Of a stretch of DNA of 64,000 nt, positions 27,640 to 34,830 are shown piece by piece. Under the pieces are notes generated by a model. The model was not told where the DNA came from. It ran no database searches and saw only the letters and a program-made list of their open reading frames with translations. The stretch comes from Aurantibrevibacter litoralis. Its GTDB lineage: Bacteria; Bacteroidota; Bacteroidia; Flavobacteriales; Flavobacteriaceae. Where the stretch lies: assembly GCF_034651555.1 (NCBI RefSeq), contig NZ_JAYEEQ010000001.1:372001-436000 (forward strand), written 5' to 3'. The position numbers and the translations under genes were made by a program. How positions within the stretch are numbered: position 1 is the stretch's first letter; each line of letters opens with the position of its first letter.

Positions 27640-29217
27640 TCATGGTAGCCCTTTAAGGGGCGTATTCATCCAATAGCCATTAATCGAATCAAGGGTTATT
27701 TTTTTAATGTTATTTTGGAATATTGGTTTTGTTTTGTCCATATAAAGACCTCCTTTCCCCTCATTATTCCCTGAAAATATGGTCTTCTGCGCAAAGAACT
27801 CCCTGATTTGTAGATAGGTCTTTTTTTGTGAATATCCTAATGTATTTCCATTTATATCCTTTAATCCCTTTATTTTGTAGACAATGGATTCAGAGTCCAA
27901 CTCTTTCGAGCTATTTTTGACTAGGCCAAAAAATAAACGCTCCTCTTTCTCTGTTTTGAACATGGGTTTTAATCTCACCTGCTTTTCATTCTTGTGATTG
28001 AATAGCACTTTCAGAGGAATTTTTTTTTCTTCAAAATATAATTCGTATTGTGTGGGATCTTTGGTGGATTCAATATCCAAAGGATTATTGAAATAAAGCC
28101 AAATTTCTTTTTTATCCATATCAATCACAAAGTTATCCAACATGAAAACTGGCGGCATTCTTGTCATAAAGTTATTGCTAAAAGATAGGTAGTTCAGGTA
28201 CATTTTATTCCGTTGAGGCCTATACTCGGAATTAACCTCGAATATTACATCCCTTTTCCTTGTATCTGATCGGTTGTCTCCTGTGGTTTCTTTATCATTC
28301 AAATAGTATATGCCATATCGTAATCTATAAATGGCATAATCCTTTTTGGAAATCAAAATGTTACCGTAAGCCGTTATATTTGTCTTGCTCGTCTCAAAGT
28401 TGATCGAATATAACCATAAACCATCAAGAAAAACATCATTCCCCATAGAAAAAGTGTGGTTTGGAAGAAGATCTCGCTTCATTACTCCTATAAAAGAATA
28501 GGAGCCATAGTCGTAATTTCGAATGGCATCATGCACTCTAAGAATGACCAGCTCGTTGCCATCATAGGGCGAGAGATATCCATTTTCTATTATTTTGCTA
28601 TGGTTTTCGTAGTTGTAGGCTAAGCTTGAAATACTATCCCTGGGAAAATCATGGTTTTTTACAAAACGATATATTTTGTAATTGGTAGTTTTTAAGTCCT
28701 TCTTGCCAAACCCTCTATCTTGTATCTCGATAATAGATTCATTAAGATTAATGTACTTGCTCCCATCTTTTTGATAATCACGGTAATACCCAACTATTGC
28801 AAATGGAGCTTTTGGATAATTATCGGGTATGCTCCTTATGGCTCTTCTTACAATTTTTTTTGCAAGAACTTTACTGACATACCCTGTTACAGTGGTTTCC
28901 TGCAATTGATGGATTTTGGGCCGGAGGTAGACCATATTGACTTCATTCTCCCGAAGAGTGTCCAAAGTCATTGTAATGGTCTCATATCCCATGGATGATA
29001 TCAGTAGTGCGTCATTATACTTCTTAAAATCCAAGGGTATTCTAAAACTACCGTCCTCATTTGAAATCACACCTTTGGCCATACCTTTTAGCACTATGCT
29101 CGCAAAAACCACAGGCTCCTTGGTGTCCAAATCAATTAGACGTCCAACTATGTAATCTTGTGAAAATAAAGTTAAGGGGTTGGTCAACAATAGAGCCAAC
29201 AAAATCAGTTTCTTCAT
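27640..29217 (-). CDS. Exported carboxypeptidase-like regulatory domain protein
   Basis: A 525-residue protein with a signal peptide (ending near LFSQ), then a carboxypeptidase D regulatory-like/DUF4480-type beta-sandwich (VGRLIDLDTKEPVVFASIVL, KGVISNEDGSFRI, residues about 24-105). A long domain follows that is found in many Bacteroidetes surface proteins (KKIVRRAIRSIPDNYP and AIYRLRYGIYYL). Function is unknown; it is probably anchored at the outer membrane and the last 150 residues are beta-rich. The gene looks more A/T-rich than nrdD and nadA around it. It lies between a truncated rrf2 and a truncated nrdD, so it is part of inserted DNA. Confidence 0.7.
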   Translation of the reverse strand: MKKLILLALLLTNPLTLFSQDYIVGRLIDLDTKEPVVFASIVLKGMAKGVISNEDGSFRIPLDFKKYNDALLISSMGYETITMTLDTLRENEVNMVYLRPKIHQLQETTVTGYVSKVLAKKIVRRAIRSIPDNYPKAPFAIVGYYRDYQKDGSKYINLNESIIEIQDRGFGKKDLKTTNYKIYRFVKNHDFPRDSISSLAYNYENHSKIIENGYLSPYDGNELVILRVHDAIRNYDYGSYSFIGVMKRDLLPNHTFSMGNDVFLDGLWLYSINFETSKTNITAYGNILISKKDYAIYRLRYGIYYLNDKETTGDNRSDTRKRDVIFEVNSEYRPQRNKMYLNYLSFSNNFMTRMPPVFMLDNFVIDMDKKEIWLYFNNPLDIESTKDPTQYELYFEEKKIPLKVLFNHKNEKQVRLKPMFKTEKEERLFFGLVKNSSKELDSESIVYKIKGLKDINGNTLGYSQKKTYLQIREFFAQKTIFSGNNEGKGGLYMDKTKPIFQNNIKKITLDSINGYWMNTPLKGLP

Positions 29218-29383
29218 CTCTTTTTACCCATTATGGAGGTTTGTAAGAAAAAAATTGAGAAAACATTCGTCTTTTTATTCTCTAAAAGATGTTTTAGTTG
29301 TAGGTTCAAGTTCTTAGTGCTTCGTCCATTAATCTAATTTATAAAAAAAAGCAGTTTTATTTGTTTATAAAACCTTTTTAACA

Positions 29384-29524
29384 TTTAGCTCGGGCAGGCA
29401 AAAGGAACACGCCTTACGGCATTACCATAGGGATCAGCGGGAAAATGGTATCATTCGCAAAAGACCTTCCATTTTGGCGGGGAGCCAACAGGCCTGTCAG
29501 GTAAAGGTTCTTATGGCGGACTAA
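29384..29524 (+). pseudogene. 3' fragment of nrdD (duplicate)
   Basis: A duplicate of nrdD codons 575 onward (FSSGRQKEHALRHYHRDQ), about 91 percent identical in DNA. There is no start codon, active site or cluster motif, so it is a remnant. The TAG that ends the intact nrdD is AAG here, and the frame runs six codons more to end KVLMAD then TAA. Homology to the region after nrdD continues to about 29537. Together with the rrf2 fragment it marks the ends of an integrated segment. Confidence 0.88.
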
Positions 29525-29531
29525 GTGCATT

Positions 29532-29570
29532 TCAATCTATAAATTCGCCGACCCTTGGGGTCGGGGTGGC
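29532..29570 (+). repeat. Partial copy of the dispersed structured repeat
   Basis: About 39 bases matching the start of the full repeat copies at 31099 and 57534, including the first hairpin CCGACCC/GGGTCGG. It breaks off after the GGGG that follows the stem. It directly follows the nrdD fragment, while the full copy sits beside rrf2, so the toxin-like genes between lie within a split or recombined repeat. Confidence 0.7.
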
Positions 29571-30253
29571 AGTATTTAATTTTACCACTTAAAAACTACA
29601 ATATCAGTATATTACTATAATTAGTATCTTTGGGTAACCGAATAGGTAACCAATGTCTCGATTGTACTTACTGGTTAAAAGCAAAAAGAATTTTGCTATT
29701 AAATCCCCAAAAGGGCATATAATTTTAGGAATCAAACCACCCAAGAGGGGAATCAGGTACTACAGAGTTTGCCAAATCTTAGCCCGTAACTTTACGCATG
29801 GATTCTTTGCGGTTTTTGTAGTGTTCGGGCAGATAAACGTAAAAAAAACGCATAGGGCGCAACCTACCCGATTATTACTATTCTTTTTGAGCTTTTACTA
29901 AAAACATCCTGATTTTATCGACTTCAAAAGGGTTTTTACTAAAAAAATAGCTATAACCTTGAACTTAAAATTCACACGACATTAATAATCAGTTATTTAA
30001 ACAAAAACTAAAACCATAACCTGGCTTTAGCGTGTTACCCTCCTGCTTTTTTATTCCGCCAAAGATGGACAAAAATTTCAAACAACAAACCTGTTGATGA
30101 ATCCTTAAATGATCTTGGTGCATTTAAAGCGATTTAAATGCATTAAATTAGTAAACCTGAATTAGAAATATTATAACTTGGTTCTATATATTTAAATTGT
30201 GGGTAATATTCAGAATCTATCATCATTAATAGTAAATCGTCTTTTTGAATGAA
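29571..30253. other. A/T-rich region with a possible small gene
   Basis: About 680 bases with no recognisable family. An 82-codon frame at 29653-29901 (forward, ATG) is preceded 20 bases upstream by TATCTTTG (29625-29632), a good -7 box. Its product is lysine/arginine-rich with a hydrophobic C-terminal half and resembles nothing I know. It could be a real small protein or chance. The rest is A/T-rich spacer ahead of the zeta-toxin-like gene. Confidence 0.25.
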
Positions 30254-30829
30254 ATGAAAAAACTATACGTAATAGCCGGTTGCAATGGAGCAGGGAAAAC
30301 CACCGCTTCTTATACAATTTTACCGGAGATTCTTGATTGTAAAGAATTTGTCAATGCAGATGAAATCGCTAAAGGAATTTCTCCTTTTCAGCCAGAAAAG
30401 GCCGGAAGAGAAGCGGGTCGGTTAATGTTGAAAAGAATTAAAAGAATGTTAGCATCAGGAGAAAATTTTGCCTTTGAAACTACGCTTTCAACTAGAAGCT
30501 ATGTTCAGTTTATTGATAGCGCAAAGGAAATGGATTATCAGGTGACTTGCTTGTTTTTCTGGCTAAATTCGGAAGAATTGGCCATTTCAAGGGTGGAAAC
30601 AAGAGTAAAAGAAGGAGGTCATCACATACCGGAAGATGTTATAAGGAGGAGGTATAAAAGTGGTCTTAAGAATTTTTTCAATCTATATCTTGACAAGGTG
30701 GACAACTGGCTATTTGTAAACAATTCAGGTGACACATATGAAATTATAGCTGAAGGAGCGTTGAACGAAGAAACAACTAATAATGTAGAACAATGGGAAG
30801 AATTAAAACGGAATTACTATGGGAACTAA
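30254..30829 (+). CDS. Zeta-toxin-family P-loop kinase
   Basis: A 191-residue protein with a Walker A motif (GCNGAGKT, residues 9-16), the NADEIAKGISPF segment and the FAFETTLSTRSY strand characteristic of zeta-toxin-like kinases, and the arginine-rich VIRRRYKSGLKNF helix. Zeta toxins phosphorylate UDP-N-acetyl sugars; many chromosomal relatives have unknown targets. I chose the ATG at 30254 because the longer frame would start with TTG three codons earlier. The last codons overlap the next small gene by 11 bases. It lies in an inserted region, consistent with a mobile or stability function. Confidence 0.8.
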   Translation: MKKLYVIAGCNGAGKTTASYTILPEILDCKEFVNADEIAKGISPFQPEKAGREAGRLMLKRIKRMLASGENFAFETTLSTRSYVQFIDSAKEMDYQVTCLFFWLNSEELAISRVETRVKEGGHHIPEDVIRRRYKSGLKNFFNLYLDKVDNWLFVNNSGDTYEIIAEGALNEETTNNVEQWEELKRNYYGN

Positions 30830-31010
30830 AGAACAGCTGAAAGAGGAACGGGATAGAATAGTCAAAGGCCTAGAAGAAACTTACAGAAGGCTTATCGAAT
30901 ACAAAAAGCAAAAGAAAAGTCCGATGATAGTAGTTAGGAACGGAAAAATTGTAGCGGTGGATGCGAATGAAATACAACCCACAACATTGTATAAGCGTAA
31001 TTCTGGCTGA
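30819..31010 (+). CDS. Small hypothetical protein overlapping the zeta-toxin-like gene
   Basis: A 63-residue charged protein starting at an ATG inside the end of the kinase gene, in another frame. The first 35 residues look like a coiled or amphipathic helix (KEERDRIVKGLEETYRRLIE), followed by a beta-hairpin-like stretch (MIVVRNGKIVAVDANE). The overlap implies translational coupling. It is the natural candidate for an antitoxin or partner, but it does not match the epsilon antitoxin family as I know it, and the toxin-first order is unusual. Confidence 0.6.
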   Translation: MGTKEQLKEERDRIVKGLEETYRRLIEYKKQKKSPMIVVRNGKIVAVDANEIQPTTLYKRNSG

Positions 31011-31098
31011 ATGGCTAAAATTCGTTGGCACCTAGATCGAGGCTCTTTAAACGTAACTTAATGACGATTAAATATAATTTCAAATCCCGCTTGGCGGG

Positions 31099-31328
31099 TC
31101 AATCTAAAGATTCTCCGACCCTTGGGGTCGGGGTTTCCGCTTTACCTCTCCTTTGGAGCGATCGGAACTGTCTTTTTGCAGTTCCGGGTGAGGTAAAATA
31201 TAAAATTGCGGTTTTTAGCTCCCTAGGCCTCGGGATCAAAATGAAACCGGCGAAACCTGCCCTGAGTTTATCGAAGGGGTACCCCTATGGCTTGCCTCGG
31301 GGATAGTCGGTTTCAAGAAATTTTTTAT
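31099..31328 (+). repeat. Full copy of a structured dispersed repeat (about 225 bases)
   Basis: Matches 57534-57754 over its whole length in the same orientation. Three stems are visible: CCGACCC/GGGTCGG (31115-31131), CGGAACTG/CAGTTCCG (31163-31186) and GAAACCGGC/GTCGGTTTC (31243-31314, long range). A palindrome-like core (31260-31278, CCCTGAG to CGAAGGG) and an invariant 22-base block at 31279-31300 lie inside the third stem. The repeat runs up to the stop codon of rrf2. An open frame across it is an artefact of its low stop density. Confidence 0.8.
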
Positions 31329-31777
31329 TCCTCTAGGTCAAGTCCCTTTAAGGAAATTAGGGTGCCTTTTTTTTCCACTTCCAAGGCAAGTTGGGTAATG
31401 GTTTTGTCCCTAAAATCGGCCAGTATTTTTTTCTTGAAGGGCGCCACCACATAATGTGCAGGACAGGGATTTTCATCATTGCATTTGGAAAGGCCCAAAA
31501 AACAGGCATCAAATTTATGGGTGCCATCTATGGCGATGATCACATCCCAAACAGACATCGTTCTGTTTTGCCCGTCCAGAAAAAAACCGCCACCAGGGCC
31601 TTTAGTAGAGGAAATTATTTTATTGGTGGTAAGTGTACGCAACAACTGTGCTAAAAAAGGTTGCGGGGTCTCTAAAGCTTCCGCAATTTTTTTCACTCCA
31701 ATTTTACGTGTTTCATCACTGTACAGGGCCAGGTATAGAATGGCTCGTATGGCATATTTAGCAGCGTTGGATAGCAT
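31325..31777 (-). CDS. Rrf2-family regulator with three-cysteine cluster motif (NsrR/IscR type)
   Basis: A 150-residue transcription factor: winged-helix domain (MLSNAAKYAIRAILYLALYS, then ALETPQPFLAQLLRTL and the wing KGPGGGFFL) followed by three cysteines spaced CX6CX5C (Cys92, 99, 105), as in iron-sulfur Rrf2 sensors such as NsrR or IscR. An NO or oxygen sensing role fits the neighbouring NO reductase, Ric and anaerobic reductase genes. I chose the ATG at 31777; the longer frame would start with TTG. A -7 box and a palindrome precede it, suggesting autoregulation. A broken copy of its 3' half lies after nrdD. Confidence 0.88.
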   Translation of the reverse strand: MLSNAAKYAIRAILYLALYSDETRKIGVKKIAEALETPQPFLAQLLRTLTTNKIISSTKGPGGGFFLDGQNRTMSVWDVIIAIDGTHKFDACFLGLSKCNDENPCPAHYVVAPFKKKILADFRDKTITQLALEVEKKGTLISLKGLDLEE

Positions 31778-31795
31778 AGGTATCGTCTTTAACAC

Positions 31796-31803
31796 CAAAG
31801 GTA
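31796..31803 (-). promoter_or_regulatory. rrf2 -7 promoter box
   Basis: On the reverse strand this reads TACCTTTG, a perfect TAnnTTTG, 19 bases before the rrf2 ATG, giving a very short leader. The palindrome at 31804-31821 directly abuts it, where a bound repressor would block polymerase. Confidence 0.55.
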
Positions 31804-31821
31804 ATAAAAAGATGTTTTTAT
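31804..31821. promoter_or_regulatory. Candidate Rrf2 autoregulatory operator
   Basis: ATAAAAA and TTTTTAT are perfect arms around GATG. The site lies in the promoter spacer of rrf2 and resembles the repeat over the norB promoter (21277-21297). Rrf2 regulators commonly repress their own genes; binding here is inferred. Confidence 0.42.
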
Positions 31822-31864
31822 ATTATTTGTGGCACATGATATTTATAGCAAAAGCATAAAGCGT

Positions 31865-31872
31865 TATATTTG
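31865..31872 (+). promoter_or_regulatory. nadA -7 promoter box
   Basis: TATATTTG fits TAnnTTTG exactly and lies 28 bases before the nadA ATG. No convincing -33 TTTG is seen at 19-21 bases upstream. Confidence 0.45.
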
Positions 31873-31899
31873 CATTTAAAGTAGTATTTAGGGAGTACA

Positions 31900-32826
31900 A
31901 TGGAGGTAAAAGCAAAGATTAAAGCACTTAAAAAGGTAAAAAAGGCCGTAGTATTGGCACATTATTATCAACGCCCGGAAATTCAGGAAGTGGCCGATTA
32001 TGTGGGCGATAGTCTTGGGCTTTCCCAACAAGCAGCCCAAACCGATGCCGATATCATTGTTTTTGCGGGGGTACATTTCATGGCCGAAACAGCAAAAATC
32101 CTGAATCCTACCAAAAAGGTGGTACTGCCGGACCTGAATGCGGGCTGCTCTTTGGCAGATTCCTGTCCCCCGGAAGCCTTCCGTCGTTTGGTGGAAGCAC
32201 ACCCCGATCATGTAGTGATCACCTATATTAATTGCTCGGCAGAAATAAAAGCGATGAGCGATTTGGTCTGTACCTCTTCCAATGCTGTAAAAATTGTGGA
32301 ATCCATACCCAAGGAAACGCCCATCATCTTTGCGCCGGACAGGAATTTGGGCAATTACATCATAAAACAAACGGGCAGAGATATGTTGCTGTGGGATGGC
32401 AGTTGTGTGGTGCACGAAGCATTCTCTATCGACAAGTTATTAAAACTGCACAAAGAACATCCGGATGCGGTGATCATCGCACATCCCGAGTCGGAGGCAC
32501 ATCTATTGAAAACGGCAACCTATGTGGGCTCCACAGCGGGGATGATAAGTTATGTAAACGCACATCCCAACGAAAAATTCATCGTGGCCACAGAGGCCGG
32601 TATCTTGCACGAAATGCAAAAGCAGGTACCCCATACCGTTCTGATTCCCGCCCCGGCAGAGGAAGATAATACTTGTGCTTGCAGTGAGTGCGGCTATATG
32701 AAGGTGAATACCCTACAGAAATTATACGACTGTTTGTTATCTGAAACTCCGGAGATACACGTAGCCGAAAATATTCGTAAAAGGGCATTGCTGCCCATAG
32801 AGCGCATGTTGGCGCTTTCCAAATAG
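31900..32826 (+). CDS. nadA: Quinolinate synthase A
   Basis: A 308-residue [4Fe-4S] enzyme that condenses iminoaspartate with dihydroxyacetone phosphate to quinolinate for NAD synthesis. The family motifs AHYYQRPEIQEVADYVGDS, FAGVHFMAETAKIL, LNAGCSLADSC, FAPDRNLG and HPE, and the C-terminal CACSECGYMKVNTL, are all present and supply the three cluster cysteines. Length is typical. nadB follows after 10 bases, so iminoaspartate is made and used by adjacent gene products. The NO-sensitive cluster is a possible reason to lie beside an Rrf2 regulator. Confidence 0.96.
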   Translation: MEVKAKIKALKKVKKAVVLAHYYQRPEIQEVADYVGDSLGLSQQAAQTDADIIVFAGVHFMAETAKILNPTKKVVLPDLNAGCSLADSCPPEAFRRLVEAHPDHVVITYINCSAEIKAMSDLVCTSSNAVKIVESIPKETPIIFAPDRNLGNYIIKQTGRDMLLWDGSCVVHEAFSIDKLLKLHKEHPDAVIIAHPESEAHLLKTATYVGSTAGMISYVNAHPNEKFIVATEAGILHEMQKQVPHTVLIPAPAEEDNTCACSECGYMKVNTLQKLYDCLLSETPEIHVAENIRKRALLPIERMLALSK

Positions 32827-32836
32827 CCCTACAACA

Positions 32837-34402
32837 ATGATAGCAACAGATTATTTGGTCATTGGTTCGGGGATTGCGGGGTTGACCTTCGCCGTAAAAA
32901 TGGCCGAAAAATGCAAAGACCAATCCGTCGTCATCGTAACCAAAGGGAACGAGGAAGAATCCAATACCAAATACGCTCAAGGCGGTGTAGCTGCTGTAAG
33001 GGATTTTAAGATCGATTCCTTTCAAAAACATATTCAAGACACCCTAATTGCCGGCGATGGGCTATGCGATGAAAACGTGGTGGACATGGTGGTTCGGCAA
33101 GGCCCAAAAAGACTGAACGAGTTGATGCAGTGGGGCGCCAATTTTGATTTGGATCGCAGTGGCAATTTAGATTTGGGTAGGGAAGGAGGCCATTCGGAAC
33201 ACCGTATTGTACACCACAAAGATCTTACCGGCTACGAAATTGAGACCGCCTTGTTGCGACGCATGCATCAACTGCCCAATATCACTATGTTAAACCATCA
33301 CTTCGCCATCGACCTTGTCACAGAGCATCAATTGGGGATACCCCCTGCCGAGGCATTACGTTGTTATGGAGCCTATATATTAGATCAAAAAACAGGAAAA
33401 ATACACACCATACAGGCCGGGATTACACTTTTGGCAACCGGGGGCATTGGCCGGGTATACGGACATACCACAAACCCCGAAATTGCCACCGGAGATGGCA
33501 TTGCCATGGCTTATAGGGCTAAAGCAAGAATTAAGGACATGGAGTTTGTGCAATTTCATCCTACCGTATTTTACGATCATAAAGAAGGGCAATCGTTTTT
33601 AATTTCGGAAGCCGTCCGCGGTTTTGGTGCCTATTTGCGAAATAGTGAAGGACAACGGTTTATGTTAGATTATGACCCCAGAGGCGAATTAGCTTCAAGG
33701 GATATTGTATCTAAAAGTATAGACAACGAGCTAAAGAAGTCCGGTGAACCTTGTGTGTTTTTAGATGCTACTCATATGGATATGATCGCTTTTAAGAAGC
33801 ATTTCCCCTCCATTTATAAGGAATGCGCCAAAAGAAATATTTTGGTGGCGAAAGATTGGATTCCTGTAGTGCCGGCATCCCACTATTTGTGCGGTGGTAT
33901 TATGGTAGATACCCACGGAAGAACCTCCATACGCCATTTGTTTGCAGGTGGAGAATGTGCCCGTACCGGATTGCATGGCGCCAACAGATTGGCATCGAAC
34001 TCCCTTTTGGAGGCCTTGGTCTATGCCCACAATAGCTGCAAATATATTCTTGCTGCATCAGAAAATAGTCCCAAAATCCGTATTCCGGAATGGAATGATC
34101 AAGGTACTGTGATTGCCAAAGAGCGCATCCTAATAAAGCACAATACAAGAGCGCTTCAGGCTTTAATGCAGGACTATGTGGGTATTGTGCGCAGCAACCA
34201 ACGCCTCAGTATCGCCTTTACTAAATTGGAAGTCATTTATAAGGAAGTTGAGGCCTTATACAAGGCGTCCAAAGTAGATACTTCACTTTGCGAATTGCGG
34301 AATATGGTGAACGTGTCGTATTTAATTATAGCACAGTCCCGAGAAAGAAAGGAAAATAGGGGAGGTTTTTACAATGTAGATCATGAACCTCGTTTGTTGT
34401 AA
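32837..34402 (+). CDS. nadB: L-aspartate oxidase
   Basis: A 521-residue FAD enzyme that oxidises L-aspartate to iminoaspartate, using oxygen or fumarate. It has the N-terminal dinucleotide motif VIGSGIAGLTFAVKMAEK, the NTKYAQGGVAAV loop, GREGGHSEHRIVHHKD, FVQFHPT, the FAGGECARTGLHGANRLASN motif and the SLLEAL segment typical of NadB. Length is normal. It pairs with nadA as an operon for de novo NAD synthesis. Confidence 0.96.
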   Translation: MIATDYLVIGSGIAGLTFAVKMAEKCKDQSVVIVTKGNEEESNTKYAQGGVAAVRDFKIDSFQKHIQDTLIAGDGLCDENVVDMVVRQGPKRLNELMQWGANFDLDRSGNLDLGREGGHSEHRIVHHKDLTGYEIETALLRRMHQLPNITMLNHHFAIDLVTEHQLGIPPAEALRCYGAYILDQKTGKIHTIQAGITLLATGGIGRVYGHTTNPEIATGDGIAMAYRAKARIKDMEFVQFHPTVFYDHKEGQSFLISEAVRGFGAYLRNSEGQRFMLDYDPRGELASRDIVSKSIDNELKKSGEPCVFLDATHMDMIAFKKHFPSIYKECAKRNILVAKDWIPVVPASHYLCGGIMVDTHGRTSIRHLFAGGECARTGLHGANRLASNSLLEALVYAHNSCKYILAASENSPKIRIPEWNDQGTVIAKERILIKHNTRALQALMQDYVGIVRSNQRLSIAFTKLEVIYKEVEALYKASKVDTSLCELRNMVNVSYLIIAQSRERKENRGGFYNVDHEPRLL

Positions 34403-34830
34403 TGCGAAAAATAGGGGATGTAGTACATAGGATTCATGATAAAGGTTCTCTACGTACCTGTTTTTGTTAGCTATGGAAGTATAGCACTAAAAAAAATCAT
34501 ACTGTCCTCGAAACCACCAAGGGATATAGTGATGAAAATGGTGCGTGGGTCATCTTGCAACAAAAGGTAGTACATGGTACGCATTTGTTGTGCACCTCTA
34601 TGAACACCATTGTTAGGCTAATTTCAATGCGTGTTGTGGGCGGAAATGGCATCTCATCTTTTTCTATCGGGAGGCAGATAGGGTACAGTTCGATTTGCTG
34701 AAACACGAGAAAGGCTTTTAAAACCGACAAAATTAACGGGTTAACCGTATTAAAACACTGTTTTGCAACAATTTTTAGTATCGCTCGTAGGTTACCGTTA
34801 ATTTTAGTCGCACAAGATGAATGGTATATC
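34403..34830. other. Intergenic region, nothing recognised
   Basis: About 430 bases between nadB and the TSP3-repeat protein. An open stretch near 34501-34700 (forward) has no start codon and matches no family I know. I see no good promoter box, repeat or RNA. Confidence 0.4.

Noticed and set aside
31025..31306. 93-codon protein gene
   Set aside because: It lies almost wholly in the structured dispersed repeat; the homologous copy at 57534 does not keep the frame.
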